DNA of 64,000 nucleotides from Maribacter arenosus. GTDB lineage: Bacteria > Bacteroidota > Bacteroidia > Flavobacteriales > Flavobacteriaceae. The stretch is from contig NZ_JABTCG010000001.1 in the NCBI RefSeq assembly GCF_014610845.1, positions 682,001 to 746,000 of the forward strand. The letters are read 5' to 3'. Position 1 is the stretch's first letter; every line of letters starts with the position of its first letter. Made by a program: the position numbers and the translations under genes. The notes beneath the pieces were generated by a model. The model was given only the letters and a program-made list of their open reading frames with translations. It was not told where the DNA came from and made no database searches. Shown here one piece after another: positions 47,308-57,889 of this stretch.

Positions 47308-47472
47308 AATCAAAAGGTTTGTTTGTTTTACTTTGTTTATGAATTAATGCCAGCATAAACAAAAGGTTAACAAACCTTTTGATAGGAATGCGATAAAATT
47401 AGAATTGAGGTGAATTTCCTTCTACCAAATCCTAAGATTGTTTGGTTCTAAATTGAAAATCCCTGAACTTGG

Positions 47473-48762
47473 CTATAGGTCGATATACATCTTTTGTACG
47501 ATAGCATATACATCCGGAATAACAGTTTGTGCAAGACGGGAATTCCCATTTAACAGGATACAAATACCTAGATCAGCTTCTGGGAAAAGTGCGATCTCGT
47601 TTCTGTAATTATTGACACTTCCGCCATGATGGTACATGGTTTTTGTCTCTCTTGAATCGACCTCTTGAAATTTATGTATGCGCCAACCAAAGCCATAATG
47701 CGATTGTATGTGGCCCGGCCAACGTTGGTAGTATTTGTTGTTGTAACCGATTTCAACAAAAGGGTTGAAAGCTTTTTGAAAGGTACCCGGTGATAATACC
47801 TCAGGGTTGTGACCCAATAAGAATCGCATCCACTTGGCCATGTCCAACGAACTGGCATTGATACCTCCGGCCACTACGGCATTGTAATAGTGATCCGTTA
47901 AGGGTAGGCTTTTCCATCCATTTTTTCTTCTAGCATGGGGCATCGCCACATTCTTTGCTTCTGTTAAGGTATGGTGTTCCATTGAAATGGTAGACATACC
48001 CAAAGGTTTAAAAAACCTATTGTTAAGCAAATCCTTGATGTCTTTGCCAGTAACGGTATACATCACTTCTTGGCTCAAAGAAAACATGGCATTTTGGTAG
48101 CTGTACATTGCTCCCGGTTCACTGATGGGGGTAACTTCATGAAATCGCTGCGCAATGGTGGCTACCGGTAACCCGGCCTCTACCAAATTAGTAAAACTGT
48201 GGTATGGGGTACCCGAACTGTGCGATAAAATATGGGAGAGTTTTACTTTTTGGGTATTTAGACTATCACCGAACCTAAACCCCGGAATGTAATCGACAAC
48301 TTTATCGTTCCAATCCAATAATCCATCAGCTTGTAAACTGGCAGCCAATACGCCTGCAAATCCCTTTGAAAGCGATCCCAATCGAAATATGGTCTTTCCA
48401 TCAATTTTGGCTTTACCATCAATGCTGCGTTTTCCAAATCCTTCAAAAATCAGAATGGAATCGCCTTGTACGATGCTCACGCCCGCCCCTACGATATCCC
48501 CTGAAGCAATGGCACTGTCGAAATACTTTTTTAAGGCCGTGGTCAATTCTTTCTTTCGCAATCGATATCGACGAACAGCTTCATCATCGACTATGTCTCT
48601 ATCCGATTCACTAATCGTATGGGGCTCCGTTGAATGAACCGCATCGCTTGCCCAGCCCTTTATGATTAGGAATAGAAGTGCAATTGCTAGGAATATAGAT
48701 CCTGCGAAAATTTTAAATCGCCTCACAAATAGTGTTTGATCAGATTTGGTTGTGCCCCCCAT
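47473..48762 (-). CDS. Serine hydrolase of the beta-lactamase/class C PBP family
   Basis: A 429-residue protein with an N-terminal membrane anchor (about 14-35). The SxxK motif SLSKGFAG carries the nucleophile, the Tyr-x-Asn motif is in YSYQNAMF, and YHHGGSVNNY supplies the KTG-equivalent HGG, so the active site is complete. Such proteins include D-aminopeptidases, esterases and peptidoglycan-acting enzymes rather than true beta-lactamases. It lies upstream of the DUF4493-like gene on the same strand. Confidence 0.88.
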   Translation of the reverse strand: MGGTTKSDQTLFVRRFKIFAGSIFLAIALLFLIIKGWASDAVHSTEPHTISESDRDIVDDEAVRRYRLRKKELTTALKKYFDSAIASGDIVGAGVSIVQGDSILIFEGFGKRSIDGKAKIDGKTIFRLGSLSKGFAGVLAASLQADGLLDWNDKVVDYIPGFRFGDSLNTQKVKLSHILSHSSGTPYHSFTNLVEAGLPVATIAQRFHEVTPISEPGAMYSYQNAMFSLSQEVMYTVTGKDIKDLLNNRFFKPLGMSTISMEHHTLTEAKNVAMPHARRKNGWKSLPLTDHYYNAVVAGGINASSLDMAKWMRFLLGHNPEVLSPGTFQKAFNPFVEIGYNNKYYQRWPGHIQSHYGFGWRIHKFQEVDSRETKTMYHHGGSVNNYRNEIALFPEADLGICILLNGNSRLAQTVIPDVYAIVQKMYIDL

Positions 48763-48812
48763 TACTGAACGACACTTATATTACAACTAGCAAATACCAC
48801 GGTTTATTGTTA

Positions 48813-48820
48813 CAAACCTA
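48813..48820 (-). promoter_or_regulatory. Candidate -7 box of the serine hydrolase gene
   Basis: TAGGTTTG on the minus strand, about 50 bases before the start at 48762. No partner TTG at the expected spacing. Confidence 0.35.
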
Positions 48821-48882
48821 AAAACGCCCTGGATTTTTAACACTGAGCGTTCTTAGAATCAAAAAGTCAATAAAGACAGTTC

Positions 48883-50460
48883 TTATAAAATATAATCCGT
48901 ACTTACGAAATTAGATAGCTTGGCTTCCAATAATTTTTCAATAATCTCGGTATTAAGTCCATTGTCCTTAAAAGCCACAAAGGTTCTGATCGAAAACGAA
49001 CGTAAGGCATCATGTACACTTAAGGTCGATTGGGCAGAATCCTTTCTGCCTGTAAACGGATAGACATCCGGTCCTCGTTGGCACGAACTGTTCAAGTTGA
49101 CACGACAGACCAAATTCACTAAGGTATCGATCAATGGGGCCACCGCATACACGTCCTTACCGAACAAACTCACTTGCTGCCCATAGTTACTTTCCGCCAT
49201 ATCATTCAACGGTTCCTCTATATCGCTAAAAGGTACGATAGGGATCACAGGTCCGAATTGTTCTTCCTGGTACACCCGCATATCTTTGGTCACCGGATAT
49301 AAAACGGCAGGCCATATATAATTGTCAAAGCGTTTTCCGCCTTTTTTATTCAAAATTTTGGCTCCCTTAGTTAAGGCATCATCTATCAATTCCTGGATAT
49401 AATCCGACTTATTGGGTTCTGGTAATGGGGTCAGCTTAACCCCATCATCCCAGGGATTTCCAAATTTCAAGGCATCTACCCGCTCCGCAAATTGGCTATT
49501 GAAGCCATCCACAATGTTCTCATGGGCATAGACCACCTTAAGGGCGGTACAACGTTGCCCGTTAAAGGACAAGGTGCCTGCCAAACATTCCTCAACGGTC
49601 AAGGAAAGATCTGCGTCCGGTAATATTATAGCAGGGTTTTTAGCCTCAAGGCCTAATACCAGTCGCAATCGATTACTCTTAGGGTGTTGGTTCATTAGGG
49701 CATTGGCCGATTTGCTATTTCCTATCAAAGCCAAAACATCTACCTTTCCAGTTTTCATAATGGGGGCAGCCACTGCCCTACCCCTACCAAACAAGATATT
49801 CACGACTCCTTTCGGGAAACTGCTCTTAAATGCCTCGATCAACGGGGTAATCAATAACACCCCATGCTTTGCAGGCTTGAAAATCGTAGTATTCCCCATG
49901 ATAATGGCAGGAATCAACAAGGCAAAAGTCTCATTCAATGGATAATTGTAGGGACCGAGGCACAATACCACCCCTAATGGCCCCCTTTTAATGTGGGCAT
50001 AAACACCATCGTGTTTTTGAAATTTGGCCGCATCACGGTCCATTTGTTTATAATCCTCGATGGTATCATAGATATATTCCACGGTACGATCGAATTCCTT
50101 TTGGGAATCAGGTAAGGATTTACCAATCTCCCACATTAACAATTTAACGATTTCCTCACGCTTGGTTTTCATCTTCTCCACAAATACCTCCATGCAGCCA
50201 ATACGGTCTTTGACCAACATGGTAGGCCAAGCCCCTTGACCCCTATTATAAGCCCCTGTTGCCGCATCCAAGGCTTCTAAAGCTTCCTTTTCCCCCATAT
50301 CGGGAATGCTCCCCAAAAGGGTAGGTTTATACGTATCTGTACTTGAAATGGTTGAATATACCTTAGAAGTACTCCCTTTCCATTCCTTTAATTCCCCATT
50401 GACGAGATAGGTAGTCTGATTTAAGGTTTCTGTAATACGATATGTTGTTGGTATAGCCAT
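48883..50460 (-). CDS. gapN: NADP-dependent glyceraldehyde-3-phosphate dehydrogenase (GapN-type ALDH)
   Basis: A 525-residue aldehyde dehydrogenase. The catalytic Cys304 (NGQRCTALK), Glu272 (LEAKNP) and Asn172 (PYNYPLN) are present. The C-terminal signature [31 protein letters not shown] is diagnostic, as I recall, of non-phosphorylating GAPDH of plant and streptococcal GapN type, which oxidises glyceraldehyde-3-phosphate to 3-phosphoglycerate and makes NADPH without ATP. It follows ilvA by 132 bases on the same strand. NADPH from it could supply IlvC and other biosynthetic steps, but this link is only inferred. Confidence 0.9.
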   Translation of the reverse strand: MAIPTTYRITETLNQTTYLVNGELKEWKGSTSKVYSTISSTDTYKPTLLGSIPDMGEKEALEALDAATGAYNRGQGAWPTMLVKDRIGCMEVFVEKMKTKREEIVKLLMWEIGKSLPDSQKEFDRTVEYIYDTIEDYKQMDRDAAKFQKHDGVYAHIKRGPLGVVLCLGPYNYPLNETFALLIPAIIMGNTTIFKPAKHGVLLITPLIEAFKSSFPKGVVNILFGRGRAVAAPIMKTGKVDVLALIGNSKSANALMNQHPKSNRLRLVLGLEAKNPAIILPDADLSLTVEECLAGTLSFNGQRCTALKVVYAHENIVDGFNSQFAERVDALKFGNPWDDGVKLTPLPEPNKSDYIQELIDDALTKGAKILNKKGGKRFDNYIWPAVLYPVTKDMRVYQEEQFGPVIPIVPFSDIEEPLNDMAESNYGQQVSLFGKDVYAVAPLIDTLVNLVCRVNLNSSCQRGPDVYPFTGRKDSAQSTLSVHDALRSFSIRTFVAFKDNGLNTEIIEKLLEAKLSNFVSTDYIL

Positions 50461-50495
50461 AATGCGCTTTAAAAATTTAAATTCTTGTTCAATTA

Positions 50496-50503
50496 CAAAA
50501 TTA
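50496..50503 (-). promoter_or_regulatory. Candidate -7 box of gapN
   Basis: TAATTTTG on the minus strand, about 36 bases before the gapN start. No matching TTG at 17-23 bases. Confidence 0.4.
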
Positions 50504-50592
50504 GATGATCTTGATAGATATACCGAGAAAGAAAAACGAAAGAAAACCCAAAGTTGGTTAATATAAGAAATTGGGCCATAAATGTGACGCTT

Positions 50593-51849
50593 CTAAACAA
50601 GATATTGGAATAGATCAGGCTTATCATTCAAGTACTCCCCATAAAAGTTTTTCGCCTTCATACGTTGTATTAATGGCTGTAAATCGTCAGGGCTTTTCAA
50701 CTCTATTCCCACGATGGCCGGGGCATTCTCCTTACTCGACTTTTTGGAATATTCAAAATGGGTAATATCATCCTCTGGCCCCAAAATATCGGCTACAAAC
50801 TGCTTCAACGCACCGGGGCGTTGGGGAAAACGAACAATAAAATAATGTTTTAATTTACCATATAACAGGGCTCTCTCCTTTATTTCGGCAGTACGGGTAA
50901 TGTCATTATTGCTTCCACTTAAGATGCAGACCACATTTTTACCCTTTATGGTCGCTGCATAAGCATCCAATGCCGAAATGGTCAAAGCGCCTGCAGGTTC
51001 TACCACTATGGCATCCCGATTGTAAAGATCCAAAATGGTCTGGCATACCTTACCTTCGGGAACGGTACAAATTTCATGTAAATATTTCTGACAGATCGGA
51101 AAGGTTAAATCCCCTACGCGTTGAACAGCTGCACCATCGATAAACTTATCGATAGTCTCCAATCGCGTATTCTCCCCTTTTTCGATGGAAGTTTTCATTG
51201 AAGGGGCCCCTTCGGGCTCAACCCCAATTATTTTTGTTTTTGGGGATAACCTACTAAAAACGGCACATAACCCCGAGGCAAGTCCACCACCCCCAATGGC
51301 AACGAACACATAATCTATAGGCGCATTGAATTGTTCCAAAAGTTCCAATCCTATAGTCGCTTGGCCTTCGATGACCTTTTCATCATCGAACGCATGCACG
51401 AATGTTTTAGTCTGTTCCTCACAATACTGCAATGCTGCTTTTGAGGAATCATCGTAAGTATCCCCTTCCAGCACTATGGTGACCGAATCGCCCCCGAACA
51501 TTTTTGTCTGCTCTATCTTTTGCTTTGAGGTTACCGAGGGCATATAAATGGTCCCCTTGATACCCAAATGATGGCAAGCGAATGCCACCCCTTGGGCATG
51601 GTTACCGGCACTGGCACATACAACCCCTCGGGAACGTTCTTCCTGGGTAAGGAAACTTATTTTATTGAAGGCCCCACGAATTTTGTACGACCGTACCCGA
51701 TGCAGGTCTTCCCTTTTTAAAAGGATAGTTGCCCCATACTGTTTTGAAAGTCGAATGCTCTCATCCAATGGGGTTACCCGTGCCACCTTACGTATAATTG
51801 CCTCAGCGGCCTTTATATCCTCTAATTTTGGAAAATAGGTCATACTCAA
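50593..51849 (-). CDS. ilvA: Threonine ammonia-lyase (biosynthetic threonine deaminase)
   Basis: A 418-residue PLP enzyme making 2-oxobutyrate from threonine for isoleucine synthesis. The PLP lysine is Lys56 in SYKIRGAFN, the phosphate-binding glycine loop is AIGGGGLASG, and CASAGNHAQGVA is the substrate loop. The C-terminal 85 residues hold one ACT-like regulatory domain (HYFIVRFPQRPGALKQFV). The E. coli enzyme is longer, with two such domains; the single-domain form is usual for Bacteroidota and Firmicutes. It is the last gene of the ilvD-B-N-C-A run, after an internal hairpin. Confidence 0.95.
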   Translation of the reverse strand: MSMTYFPKLEDIKAAEAIIRKVARVTPLDESIRLSKQYGATILLKREDLHRVRSYKIRGAFNKISFLTQEERSRGVVCASAGNHAQGVAFACHHLGIKGTIYMPSVTSKQKIEQTKMFGGDSVTIVLEGDTYDDSSKAALQYCEEQTKTFVHAFDDEKVIEGQATIGLELLEQFNAPIDYVFVAIGGGGLASGLCAVFSRLSPKTKIIGVEPEGAPSMKTSIEKGENTRLETIDKFIDGAAVQRVGDLTFPICQKYLHEICTVPEGKVCQTILDLYNRDAIVVEPAGALTISALDAYAATIKGKNVVCILSGSNNDITRTAEIKERALLYGKLKHYFIVRFPQRPGALKQFVADILGPEDDITHFEYSKKSSKENAPAIVGIELKSPDDLQPLIQRMKAKNFYGEYLNDKPDLFQYLV

Positions 51850-51850
51850 A

Positions 51851-51890
51851 GATAAAAAGACCTACCAGGTATAGAAATCCTGACAGGTCT
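51851..51890 (-). terminator. Intrinsic terminator between ilvC and ilvA
   Basis: On the minus strand a 12-bp stem AGACCTGTCAGG/CCTGGTAGGTCT, with two G-U pairs and a 9-base loop, is followed by TTTTTATC. It lies inside the 71-base ilvC-ilvA gap, so it could reduce ilvA expression relative to ilvC, or act as an attenuator. Confidence 0.75.
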
Positions 51891-51920
51891 AAATACGTTT
51901 CATTTCTTTATGCTACTGAA

Positions 51921-53396
51921 TTATACGATAGGTTTCATTGCGGTCATTGATGCCCGTAAACGCGCCCCGACAATCTCAACCGGATGCTCCCTTAGTGCTT
52001 TGTTTACCGTAATGAGCTTGGCATTGTCAACCCCGTTATCCTTGCCCTCGCCAAAATGCTTACCGATGACATCGGTATCGATCCCTTTCATAAAATCGGC
52101 CAATAAAGGCTTACAGGCATGATCGAAAAGGTAACAACCATATTCAGCGGTATCTGATATAACACGGTTCATTTCAAAAAGTTTTTTACGTGCAATGGTA
52201 TTGGCAATCAATGGGGTTTCATGCAAGGACTCATAGTAGGCAGATTCACCTATAATCCCGGATTCGGTCATGGATTCATAGGCCAACTCTACCCCAGCAC
52301 GTACCATGGCAACCATTAAAACGCCATTATCATAGAATTCCTGTTCACTAATTTTCATAGCGCCAGCGGGCGTCTTTTCAAAAGCGGTTTCCCCAGTTTC
52401 GGCCCTCCAAGTCAGAAGATTTTTATCATCATTGGCCCAATCTTCCATCATGGTCTTGGAGAAATGACCACTCATAATATCGTCCATATGCTTATGAAAT
52501 AAGGGGCGCATAATATTCTTTAATTCTTCGGACAGTTCAAAAGCCTTGATCTTGGCCGGGTTCGATAAACGATCCATCATATTGGTAATTCCCCCATATT
52601 TCAATCCCTCGGTAACAGTTTCCCAACCATACTGTATCAATTTGGAGGCATAACCTGGATCCATGCCTTTTTCGATCATTTTATCAAAACAGAGGATGGA
52701 ACCTGTTTGTAATAGACCACAAAGAATGGTCTGTTCGCCCATCAAGTCTGATTTAACCTCGGCAACAAAGGATGATTCCAAAACTCCCGCTTTATGACCT
52801 CCTGTACCGGCGGCATAGGCTTTCGCCTGCTCTAAACCTTTCCCTTGGGGGTCGTTGTCCGGGTGCACCGCAATCAATGTAGGTACCCCGAAACCTCTTT
52901 TATACTCTTCACGGACCTCAGAACCAGGACTCTTCGGAGCTACCATAATCACGGTTAGGTCCTTTCGGATCTGCATTCCTTCCTCCACGATATTGAAACC
53001 ATGGGAATAAGATAATGTCGCTCCTTTTTTCATCAAGGGCATTACGGCACTGACGACATGGGTATGTTGTTTGTCCGGAGTAAGATTTATGACTAAATCT
53101 GCAGAGGGCACCAATTCTTCGTACGTTCCAACTGTAAATCCGTTTTCAGTGGCATTTATAAAGGATTGTCTTTTTTCCTTGATCGCAGCTTCGCGAAGGG
53201 TATAGGAAATATCAAGACCGGAATCCCTCATATTCAAGCCTTGGTTCAGACCTTGTGCCCCACAACCTACAATTACTATCTTTTTACCTTTTAAAGCCGT
53301 TACACCATCGGAAAACTCACTGGAATCCATAAATCGACATTTTCCCAATTGTGTCAATTGATCCCGTAATGATAGTGTATTGAAATAATTTGTCAT
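51921..53396 (-). CDS. ilvC: Ketol-acid reductoisomerase, class II (long form)
   Basis: A 491-residue enzyme converting acetolactate and acetohydroxybutyrate to dihydroxy acids with Mg2+ and NADPH. The N-terminal Rossmann motif [13 protein letters not shown] precedes the catalytic segments with the SYSHGFN and [18 protein letters not shown] motifs. The length identifies the class II form with a duplicated C-terminal knotted domain, as in enterobacteria and Bacteroidota, rather than the 330-residue class I form. It is preceded by ilvN with a 41-base gap. Confidence 0.96.
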   Translation of the reverse strand: MTNYFNTLSLRDQLTQLGKCRFMDSSEFSDGVTALKGKKIVIVGCGAQGLNQGLNMRDSGLDISYTLREAAIKEKRQSFINATENGFTVGTYEELVPSADLVINLTPDKQHTHVVSAVMPLMKKGATLSYSHGFNIVEEGMQIRKDLTVIMVAPKSPGSEVREEYKRGFGVPTLIAVHPDNDPQGKGLEQAKAYAAGTGGHKAGVLESSFVAEVKSDLMGEQTILCGLLQTGSILCFDKMIEKGMDPGYASKLIQYGWETVTEGLKYGGITNMMDRLSNPAKIKAFELSEELKNIMRPLFHKHMDDIMSGHFSKTMMEDWANDDKNLLTWRAETGETAFEKTPAGAMKISEQEFYDNGVLMVAMVRAGVELAYESMTESGIIGESAYYESLHETPLIANTIARKKLFEMNRVISDTAEYGCYLFDHACKPLLADFMKGIDTDVIGKHFGEGKDNGVDNAKLITVNKALREHPVEIVGARLRASMTAMKPIV

Positions 53397-53437
53397 TTTT
53401 AATTCTGGTTTTTACCCCCAATTGCCCTAGGGATTGA

Positions 53438-53968
53438 TTATTTATCTAATTGAAAATTGTTTAACATGGTACTTATCGGCATTTCAACTTTTGACACCGC
53501 CAAACGTCCGGAACGCACAAATTGCATTATGCCATAGGGTTCGAGGGCATCGTGCATCTCATCGATTTCATGCCTACGTCCGGTTTTGGCCAAAACGAAA
53601 AAGTCACGGGAAACGGTCACGATCTGTGAATTGCTTTCCTTGATGATATTCTGAATTTGTCGCTCATCAAAAAGTAAATGCGATGCTATTTTAAAAAGCG
53701 CCGATTCCTGATAGATGATTTCGTCATCATCATGATAGAAGGCTTTTATCACCTCAACCTGTTTTTCGATCTGTTGCACTATTTTTCGTGTCCAATCCTC
53801 AGTTGTATTGACCACGATAGTGAATTTGGAAACATGCTCAATTTCTGATTTTGAGACATTTAAGCTCTCTATGTTAATGTGTCTTTTTAGAAATATCCCT
53901 GATATCCTATTCAGTAATCCTACATTATTTTCGGCATAGACCGAAATTGTAAACCATTGTTTTTTCAT
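53438..53968 (-). CDS. ilvN: Acetolactate synthase regulatory (small) subunit
   Basis: A 176-residue subunit with an N-terminal ACT domain (WFTISVYAENNVGLLNRISGIF) and a C-terminal ALS_ss_C domain. It confers branched-chain amino acid feedback on IlvB. The start at 53968 is chosen over the ATG at 53989 because a strong Shine-Dalgarno sequence lies just before it and MKKQWF is the natural beginning; the longer form would only translate that sequence as MDKGGGL. The gene is translated after ilvB with a 78-base gap. Confidence 0.93.
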   Translation of the reverse strand: MKKQWFTISVYAENNVGLLNRISGIFLKRHINIESLNVSKSEIEHVSKFTIVVNTTEDWTRKIVQQIEKQVEVIKAFYHDDDEIIYQESALFKIASHLLFDERQIQNIIKESNSQIVTVSRDFFVLAKTGRRHEIDEMHDALEPYGIMQFVRSGRLAVSKVEMPISTMLNNFQLDK

Positions 53969-53972
53969 AAGT

Positions 53973-53983
53973 CCTCCTCCCTT
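53973..53983 (-). promoter_or_regulatory. Strong Shine-Dalgarno sequence of ilvN
   Basis: Minus-strand AAGGGAGGAGG ends four bases before the ATG at 53968. Purine-rich sites of this strength are rare among the other genes of this window, so it sets the start of ilvN. Confidence 0.8.
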
Positions 53984-54046
53984 GTCCATTCAAAATTTGA
54001 AAGAACATTTTTGGGCTGATTTAATTAGTAATTCTATTTTCTATCG

Positions 54047-55780
54047 TTATTTTAACCTAATGTCTGATACGGAAGCCCCTGAGGGAATCATAGGAAATAC
54101 GTTATCTTCCTTCTCTACTTTCACTTCTAGGAAATAGGCGTCCTTGGAGGCAAGCATTTCAGCTACTGCGCTTTTTAGGTCTTTACGTTCCGTCACCTTT
54201 TTGGCCTTTATTTCGTATCCTTCCGCTATCTTGACAAAATTAGGATTGCTCATAACCGTTGAGGCATATCGGCTTTCAAAGAAAAGTTCTTGCCATTGTC
54301 GTACCATTCCCAAATGATCGTTATTCAACACCACGATTTTAACCGGGGTTTTGTTTTGGAAGATAGTTCCCAATTCCTGTATTGTCATTTGATAGCCCCC
54401 ATCACCGATAATGGCTATAACTTCCCTATCCATTGCGCCCATTTTGGCACCAATGGCGGCTGGTAGGGCAAATCCCATGGTTCCCAAGCCTCCTGAAGTA
54501 ATATTACTCTTGGATTGTTTGAATTTAGAATACCTACAGGCAATCATCTGATGCTGACCTACATCGCTTACGATAACCGCTTTATGTTGTGAAACATTAT
54601 TAATCTCATTAATGACCTCGGCCATGGTAAGTCCTTCCTTCGTGGGATGCAGCTCTTCTTTTATTACTGCCTCGAACTCGATTTTATATTTTTCCTTGAA
54701 TTCATTATGCCATGCTTCGTGGTTGTTTTCCTTAATCTTAGGCAATAACATATTTAATGTATCCTTTGAATTACCCAAAACAGCAACATCAGCTTTCACA
54801 TTTTTATTGACTTCGGCAGGATCTATTTCAAAATGAATTACTTTGGCCTGCTTGGCATATGTCTCCAAATTTCCTGTTACACGATCATCGAATCGCATAC
54901 CGATTGCGATTAGCACATCACATTCATTGGTAAGGATATTTGGTCCATAATTACCGTGCATACCCACCATACCTACATTTAGAGGATGGTCCGAATCCAT
55001 GGCCGAAAGACCGAGAATGGTCCATGCAGCCGGTATTCCTGCTTTTTCGACCAATTTTTTTAACTCCTCTTCAGCATGTCCTAAAATAACACCTTGCCCA
55101 AAAACAATAAATGGCTTCTTGGCGGAATTTATCAATTTGGCAGCGGCATCGATAGCCGATTCATCAGGAGTCGGGACTGGTTTGTAGCTACGTATGCCCG
55201 TACAATGTTCATAACTGAATTCCAATTCATCAAACTGGGCATTTTTTGTAATATCAATCAATACAGGTCCAGGTCGACCAGATTTGGCAATATAAAATGC
55301 CTTCGCCATAATCTCTGGGATCTCTTCTGCTCTAGTGACCTGATAATTCCACTTCGTTACTGGTGTTGAAATCCCAATGATATCTGTCTCTTGGAATGCA
55401 TCCGAGCCTAACAAATGTCTAGCCACCTGCCCTGTGATACAAACCATAGGAGTAGAATCTATCTGGGCATCTGCCAAACCTGTAATCAAGTTAGTAGCTC
55501 CCGGACCTGAAGTCGCTATTGCCACACCCACTCTGCCAGTAACACGGGCATAGCCTTGGGCAGCATGTGTAGCCCCTTGTTCATGGCGGGTAAGAATATG
55601 AGTCAACTTATCCTGAAACTTATAAAGCTCATCATAGACCGGCATAATCGCCCCACCAGGGTATCCGTAAAGTATCTCGACACCTTCTGCCAACAAACAA
55701 TGTATAATCGCTTCCGCTCCACTGATTTTGATCTTTGTGGACGAATTGGCCTCTTTTTTCTTTTCTTTTACTGTCTGCAT
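54047..55780 (-). CDS. ilvB: Acetolactate synthase catalytic (large) subunit
   Basis: A 577-residue thiamine-diphosphate enzyme that joins pyruvate with pyruvate (valine/leucine) or 2-oxobutyrate (isoleucine). The catalytic Glu region GYPGGAIMPVYDEL, RHEQGATHAAQGYAR, the FAD-binding middle domain, and the ThDP-Mg motif GDGGYQMTIQELGT with the later NNDHLGMVRQWQ are all present. Length is normal. It lies between ilvD (76 bases upstream) and ilvN. Confidence 0.97.
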   Translation of the reverse strand: MQTVKEKKKEANSSTKIKISGAEAIIHCLLAEGVEILYGYPGGAIMPVYDELYKFQDKLTHILTRHEQGATHAAQGYARVTGRVGVAIATSGPGATNLITGLADAQIDSTPMVCITGQVARHLLGSDAFQETDIIGISTPVTKWNYQVTRAEEIPEIMAKAFYIAKSGRPGPVLIDITKNAQFDELEFSYEHCTGIRSYKPVPTPDESAIDAAAKLINSAKKPFIVFGQGVILGHAEEELKKLVEKAGIPAAWTILGLSAMDSDHPLNVGMVGMHGNYGPNILTNECDVLIAIGMRFDDRVTGNLETYAKQAKVIHFEIDPAEVNKNVKADVAVLGNSKDTLNMLLPKIKENNHEAWHNEFKEKYKIEFEAVIKEELHPTKEGLTMAEVINEINNVSQHKAVIVSDVGQHQMIACRYSKFKQSKSNITSGGLGTMGFALPAAIGAKMGAMDREVIAIIGDGGYQMTIQELGTIFQNKTPVKIVVLNNDHLGMVRQWQELFFESRYASTVMSNPNFVKIAEGYEIKAKKVTERKDLKSAVAEMLASKDAYFLEVKVEKEDNVFPMIPSGASVSDIRLK

Positions 55781-55855
55781 AATTATTAACTAAATGGGTG
55801 TTTTTATTACTGCACCCCGTACTAACCCAAAATAGGGCATTTTTTGATTCTATTT

Positions 55856-57532
55856 TTAAAATTCATCCGTAACACAACCCTGTGATGCGGATGAAACGGA
55901 TCGGGCATATTTATACAATACCCCTTTTTTAAACTTTAGTTCCGGTTGAACCCATTCGGATTTACGTTTCTCAAGTTCTTTATCGGAAACATCAACATTT
56001 ATAGAATTGGTCTCAGCGTCGATAACAATGGTATCACCATTCTTCACCAAAGCGATAACTCCACCGTCCTGTGCTTCGGGCGAAATATGCCCAACGACAA
56101 AACCGTGGGTTCCCCCAGAAAATCGACCATCGGTAATCAACGCGACGTCTTTTCCTAGACCTGCACCCATAATAGCAGCTGTTGGTTTTAACATTTCGGG
56201 CATGCCTGGCCCTCCTTTGGGTCCTTCATAGCGAATCACTACGACATCCCCTTTTTTAACCAATCCGTTGCGAATACCATCATTGGCAGCATATTCACTA
56301 TCGAATACTTTTGCCGTTCCTTTAAACAGAAGGCCTTCCTTTCCCGTTATTTTTGCTACGGAACCATTTTTTGCAAGGTTACCATATAACATACGTAAAT
56401 GTCCAGTAGCCTTGATCGGTTTATCCAAAGGCCTAATAACATCCTGACCTTCTTCCAAATCGGGCACATTTTCCAGGTTTTCGGCCAAGGTTTTACCTGT
56501 AACCGTTAAACAATCGCCATGTAAAAGTCCATTCCTTAATAAATACTTCAATACTGCGGGAATACCTCCGACCCTATGAACATCTTCCATTAAGTATTTC
56601 CCACTGGGTTTTAAATCGGCTATAAAGGGTGTTGTATCACTGATATGTTGAAAATCCTGTAGAGTAAATTCGATATCCGCCGCTCTGGCGATAGCTAGAA
56701 AATGAAGTACTGCATTTGTAGAGCCTCCTAATATCGTTACCAATCTAATGGCATTTTCCAACGATTTTCTTGTAACGATATCCAAGGGTTTAATATCCTT
56801 TTCGATAAGAATCCGCATTTGCTTACCAGCCTCAATACATTCATTCTCCTTCAGATAATTGTCTGCCGGATTGGAAGAATTATAAGGTAATGACATCCCT
56901 AAGGCTTCAATGGCCGATGCCATCGTATTTGCTGTATACATACCACCACAGGCCCCAGCACCGGGTATGGATTTTTTTATAATACATTTATACTCGGCCT
57001 CATCCATAGTACCCGCAACTTTTTCTCCCCATGCCTCAAAAGCGGAAACAATATCCAATTTCCTATTGTTATGACATCCAGAAGCAATAGTTCCTCCATA
57101 CACCAAAATAGCAGGTCGATTCAAACGTAACATGGCCATTAAGGCCCCGGGCATATTCTTGTCGCATCCGACCACGGTTACTAAGGCATCATAGGACATC
57201 CCTTGGACAACAGTTTCCATCGAATCGGCAATGATATCCCTTGATGGAAGCGAAAAACGCATTCCAGGAGTCCCCATTGAGATTCCATCACTAACACCAA
57301 TGGTATTGAATATAAGACCAATGGTTTCTTTGGAATTCACCCCTTGCTTTACCAACTTGGCCAAATCATTCAAATGCATATTACATGGATTGCCTTCATA
57401 TCCTGTACTGGCAATACCGACTAAAGGTTTCTTAAAATCCTCGTCCTTAAAGCCAATTCCATAAAGCATGGCCTGTGCCGCAGGTTGTGTTGGGTCTTGG
57501 GTTACATTTTTACTATATTTATTCAATTCCAT
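55856..57532 (-). CDS. ilvD: Dihydroxy-acid dehydratase
   Basis: A 558-residue Fe-S dehydratase, the third common step of isoleucine and valine synthesis. The Fe-S cysteines lie in [16 protein letters not shown] and [12 protein letters not shown]; the last also marks the substrate site, and [19 protein letters not shown] is the C-terminal signature. It is the first gene of the minus-strand ilvD-ilvB-ilvN-ilvC-ilvA cluster. Its upstream region has a TATATTTG -7 box. Confidence 0.97.
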   Translation of the reverse strand: MELNKYSKNVTQDPTQPAAQAMLYGIGFKDEDFKKPLVGIASTGYEGNPCNMHLNDLAKLVKQGVNSKETIGLIFNTIGVSDGISMGTPGMRFSLPSRDIIADSMETVVQGMSYDALVTVVGCDKNMPGALMAMLRLNRPAILVYGGTIASGCHNNRKLDIVSAFEAWGEKVAGTMDEAEYKCIIKKSIPGAGACGGMYTANTMASAIEALGMSLPYNSSNPADNYLKENECIEAGKQMRILIEKDIKPLDIVTRKSLENAIRLVTILGGSTNAVLHFLAIARAADIEFTLQDFQHISDTTPFIADLKPSGKYLMEDVHRVGGIPAVLKYLLRNGLLHGDCLTVTGKTLAENLENVPDLEEGQDVIRPLDKPIKATGHLRMLYGNLAKNGSVAKITGKEGLLFKGTAKVFDSEYAANDGIRNGLVKKGDVVVIRYEGPKGGPGMPEMLKPTAAIMGAGLGKDVALITDGRFSGGTHGFVVGHISPEAQDGGVIALVKNGDTIVIDAETNSINVDVSDKELEKRKSEWVQPELKFKKGVLYKYARSVSSASQGCVTDEF

Positions 57533-57581
57533 TAAGAAAACCGTTATTGTTGATGTTGCTTATGAACTATAATTTCGCAAT

Positions 57582-57619
57582 CAAATATAATTGTTTCATA
57601 AATGCTTTATTCCCAACAA
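57582..57619 (-). promoter_or_regulatory. Candidate promoter of the ilvD operon
   Basis: TATATTTG on the minus strand (57582-57589) is an exact -7 match about 50 bases before ilvD. TTG candidates at 57614-57616 and 57617-57619 are 24 and 27 bases away, slightly too far. Confidence 0.45.
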
Positions 57620-57845
57620 TGAATTAGGCTCTAAATCCAATACCCTGATTATGATTATAATATATTGATAACCAATATTTTATATGTTCTTTTTCTACCA
57701 TATCCAATACATTTAATACCCTTGGTGTTTTACCTTCCAAAGACATGAAAATCAATATTTACACCGTGCCAGAAAAGAAAAAATAAAATTCACTTACGCC
57801 AATTGGACAATCGCAAGCTGTCTTTAGTTATCATCGTAACCCATT
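57590..57845. other. Intergenic region between divergent ilvD and aldehyde dehydrogenase genes
   Basis: The interval 57533-57889 has 357 bases without a credible ORF. I looked for a leader peptide rich in Ile, Leu or Val codons and a terminator/antiterminator pair on the minus strand and found neither. Two promoter candidates, one for each direction, are the only signals. Confidence 0.5.
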
Positions 57846-57873
57846 TTGGTCATCGATTTATTTCCTACATTTG
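57846..57873 (+). promoter_or_regulatory. Promoter of the aldehyde dehydrogenase-nitroreductase pair
   Basis: TTG at 57846-57848, a 17-base spacer and TACATTTG at 57866-57873, a full consensus match. Start point about 57880, ten bases before the ATG. Confidence 0.7.
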
Positions 57874-57889
57874 ATCTCTTGATTTTATT

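Noticed and set aside
47473-48762. Serine hydrolase as an antibiotic-resistance beta-lactamase
   Set aside because: The motif set is shared by many esterases and peptidases, the protein has a membrane anchor, and nothing in the context suggests resistance.
57533-57889. Riboswitch, T-box or leader-peptide attenuator upstream of ilvD
   Set aside because: No conserved aptamer-like fold, no Ile/Leu/Val-rich leader ORF and no U-tract hairpin were found.
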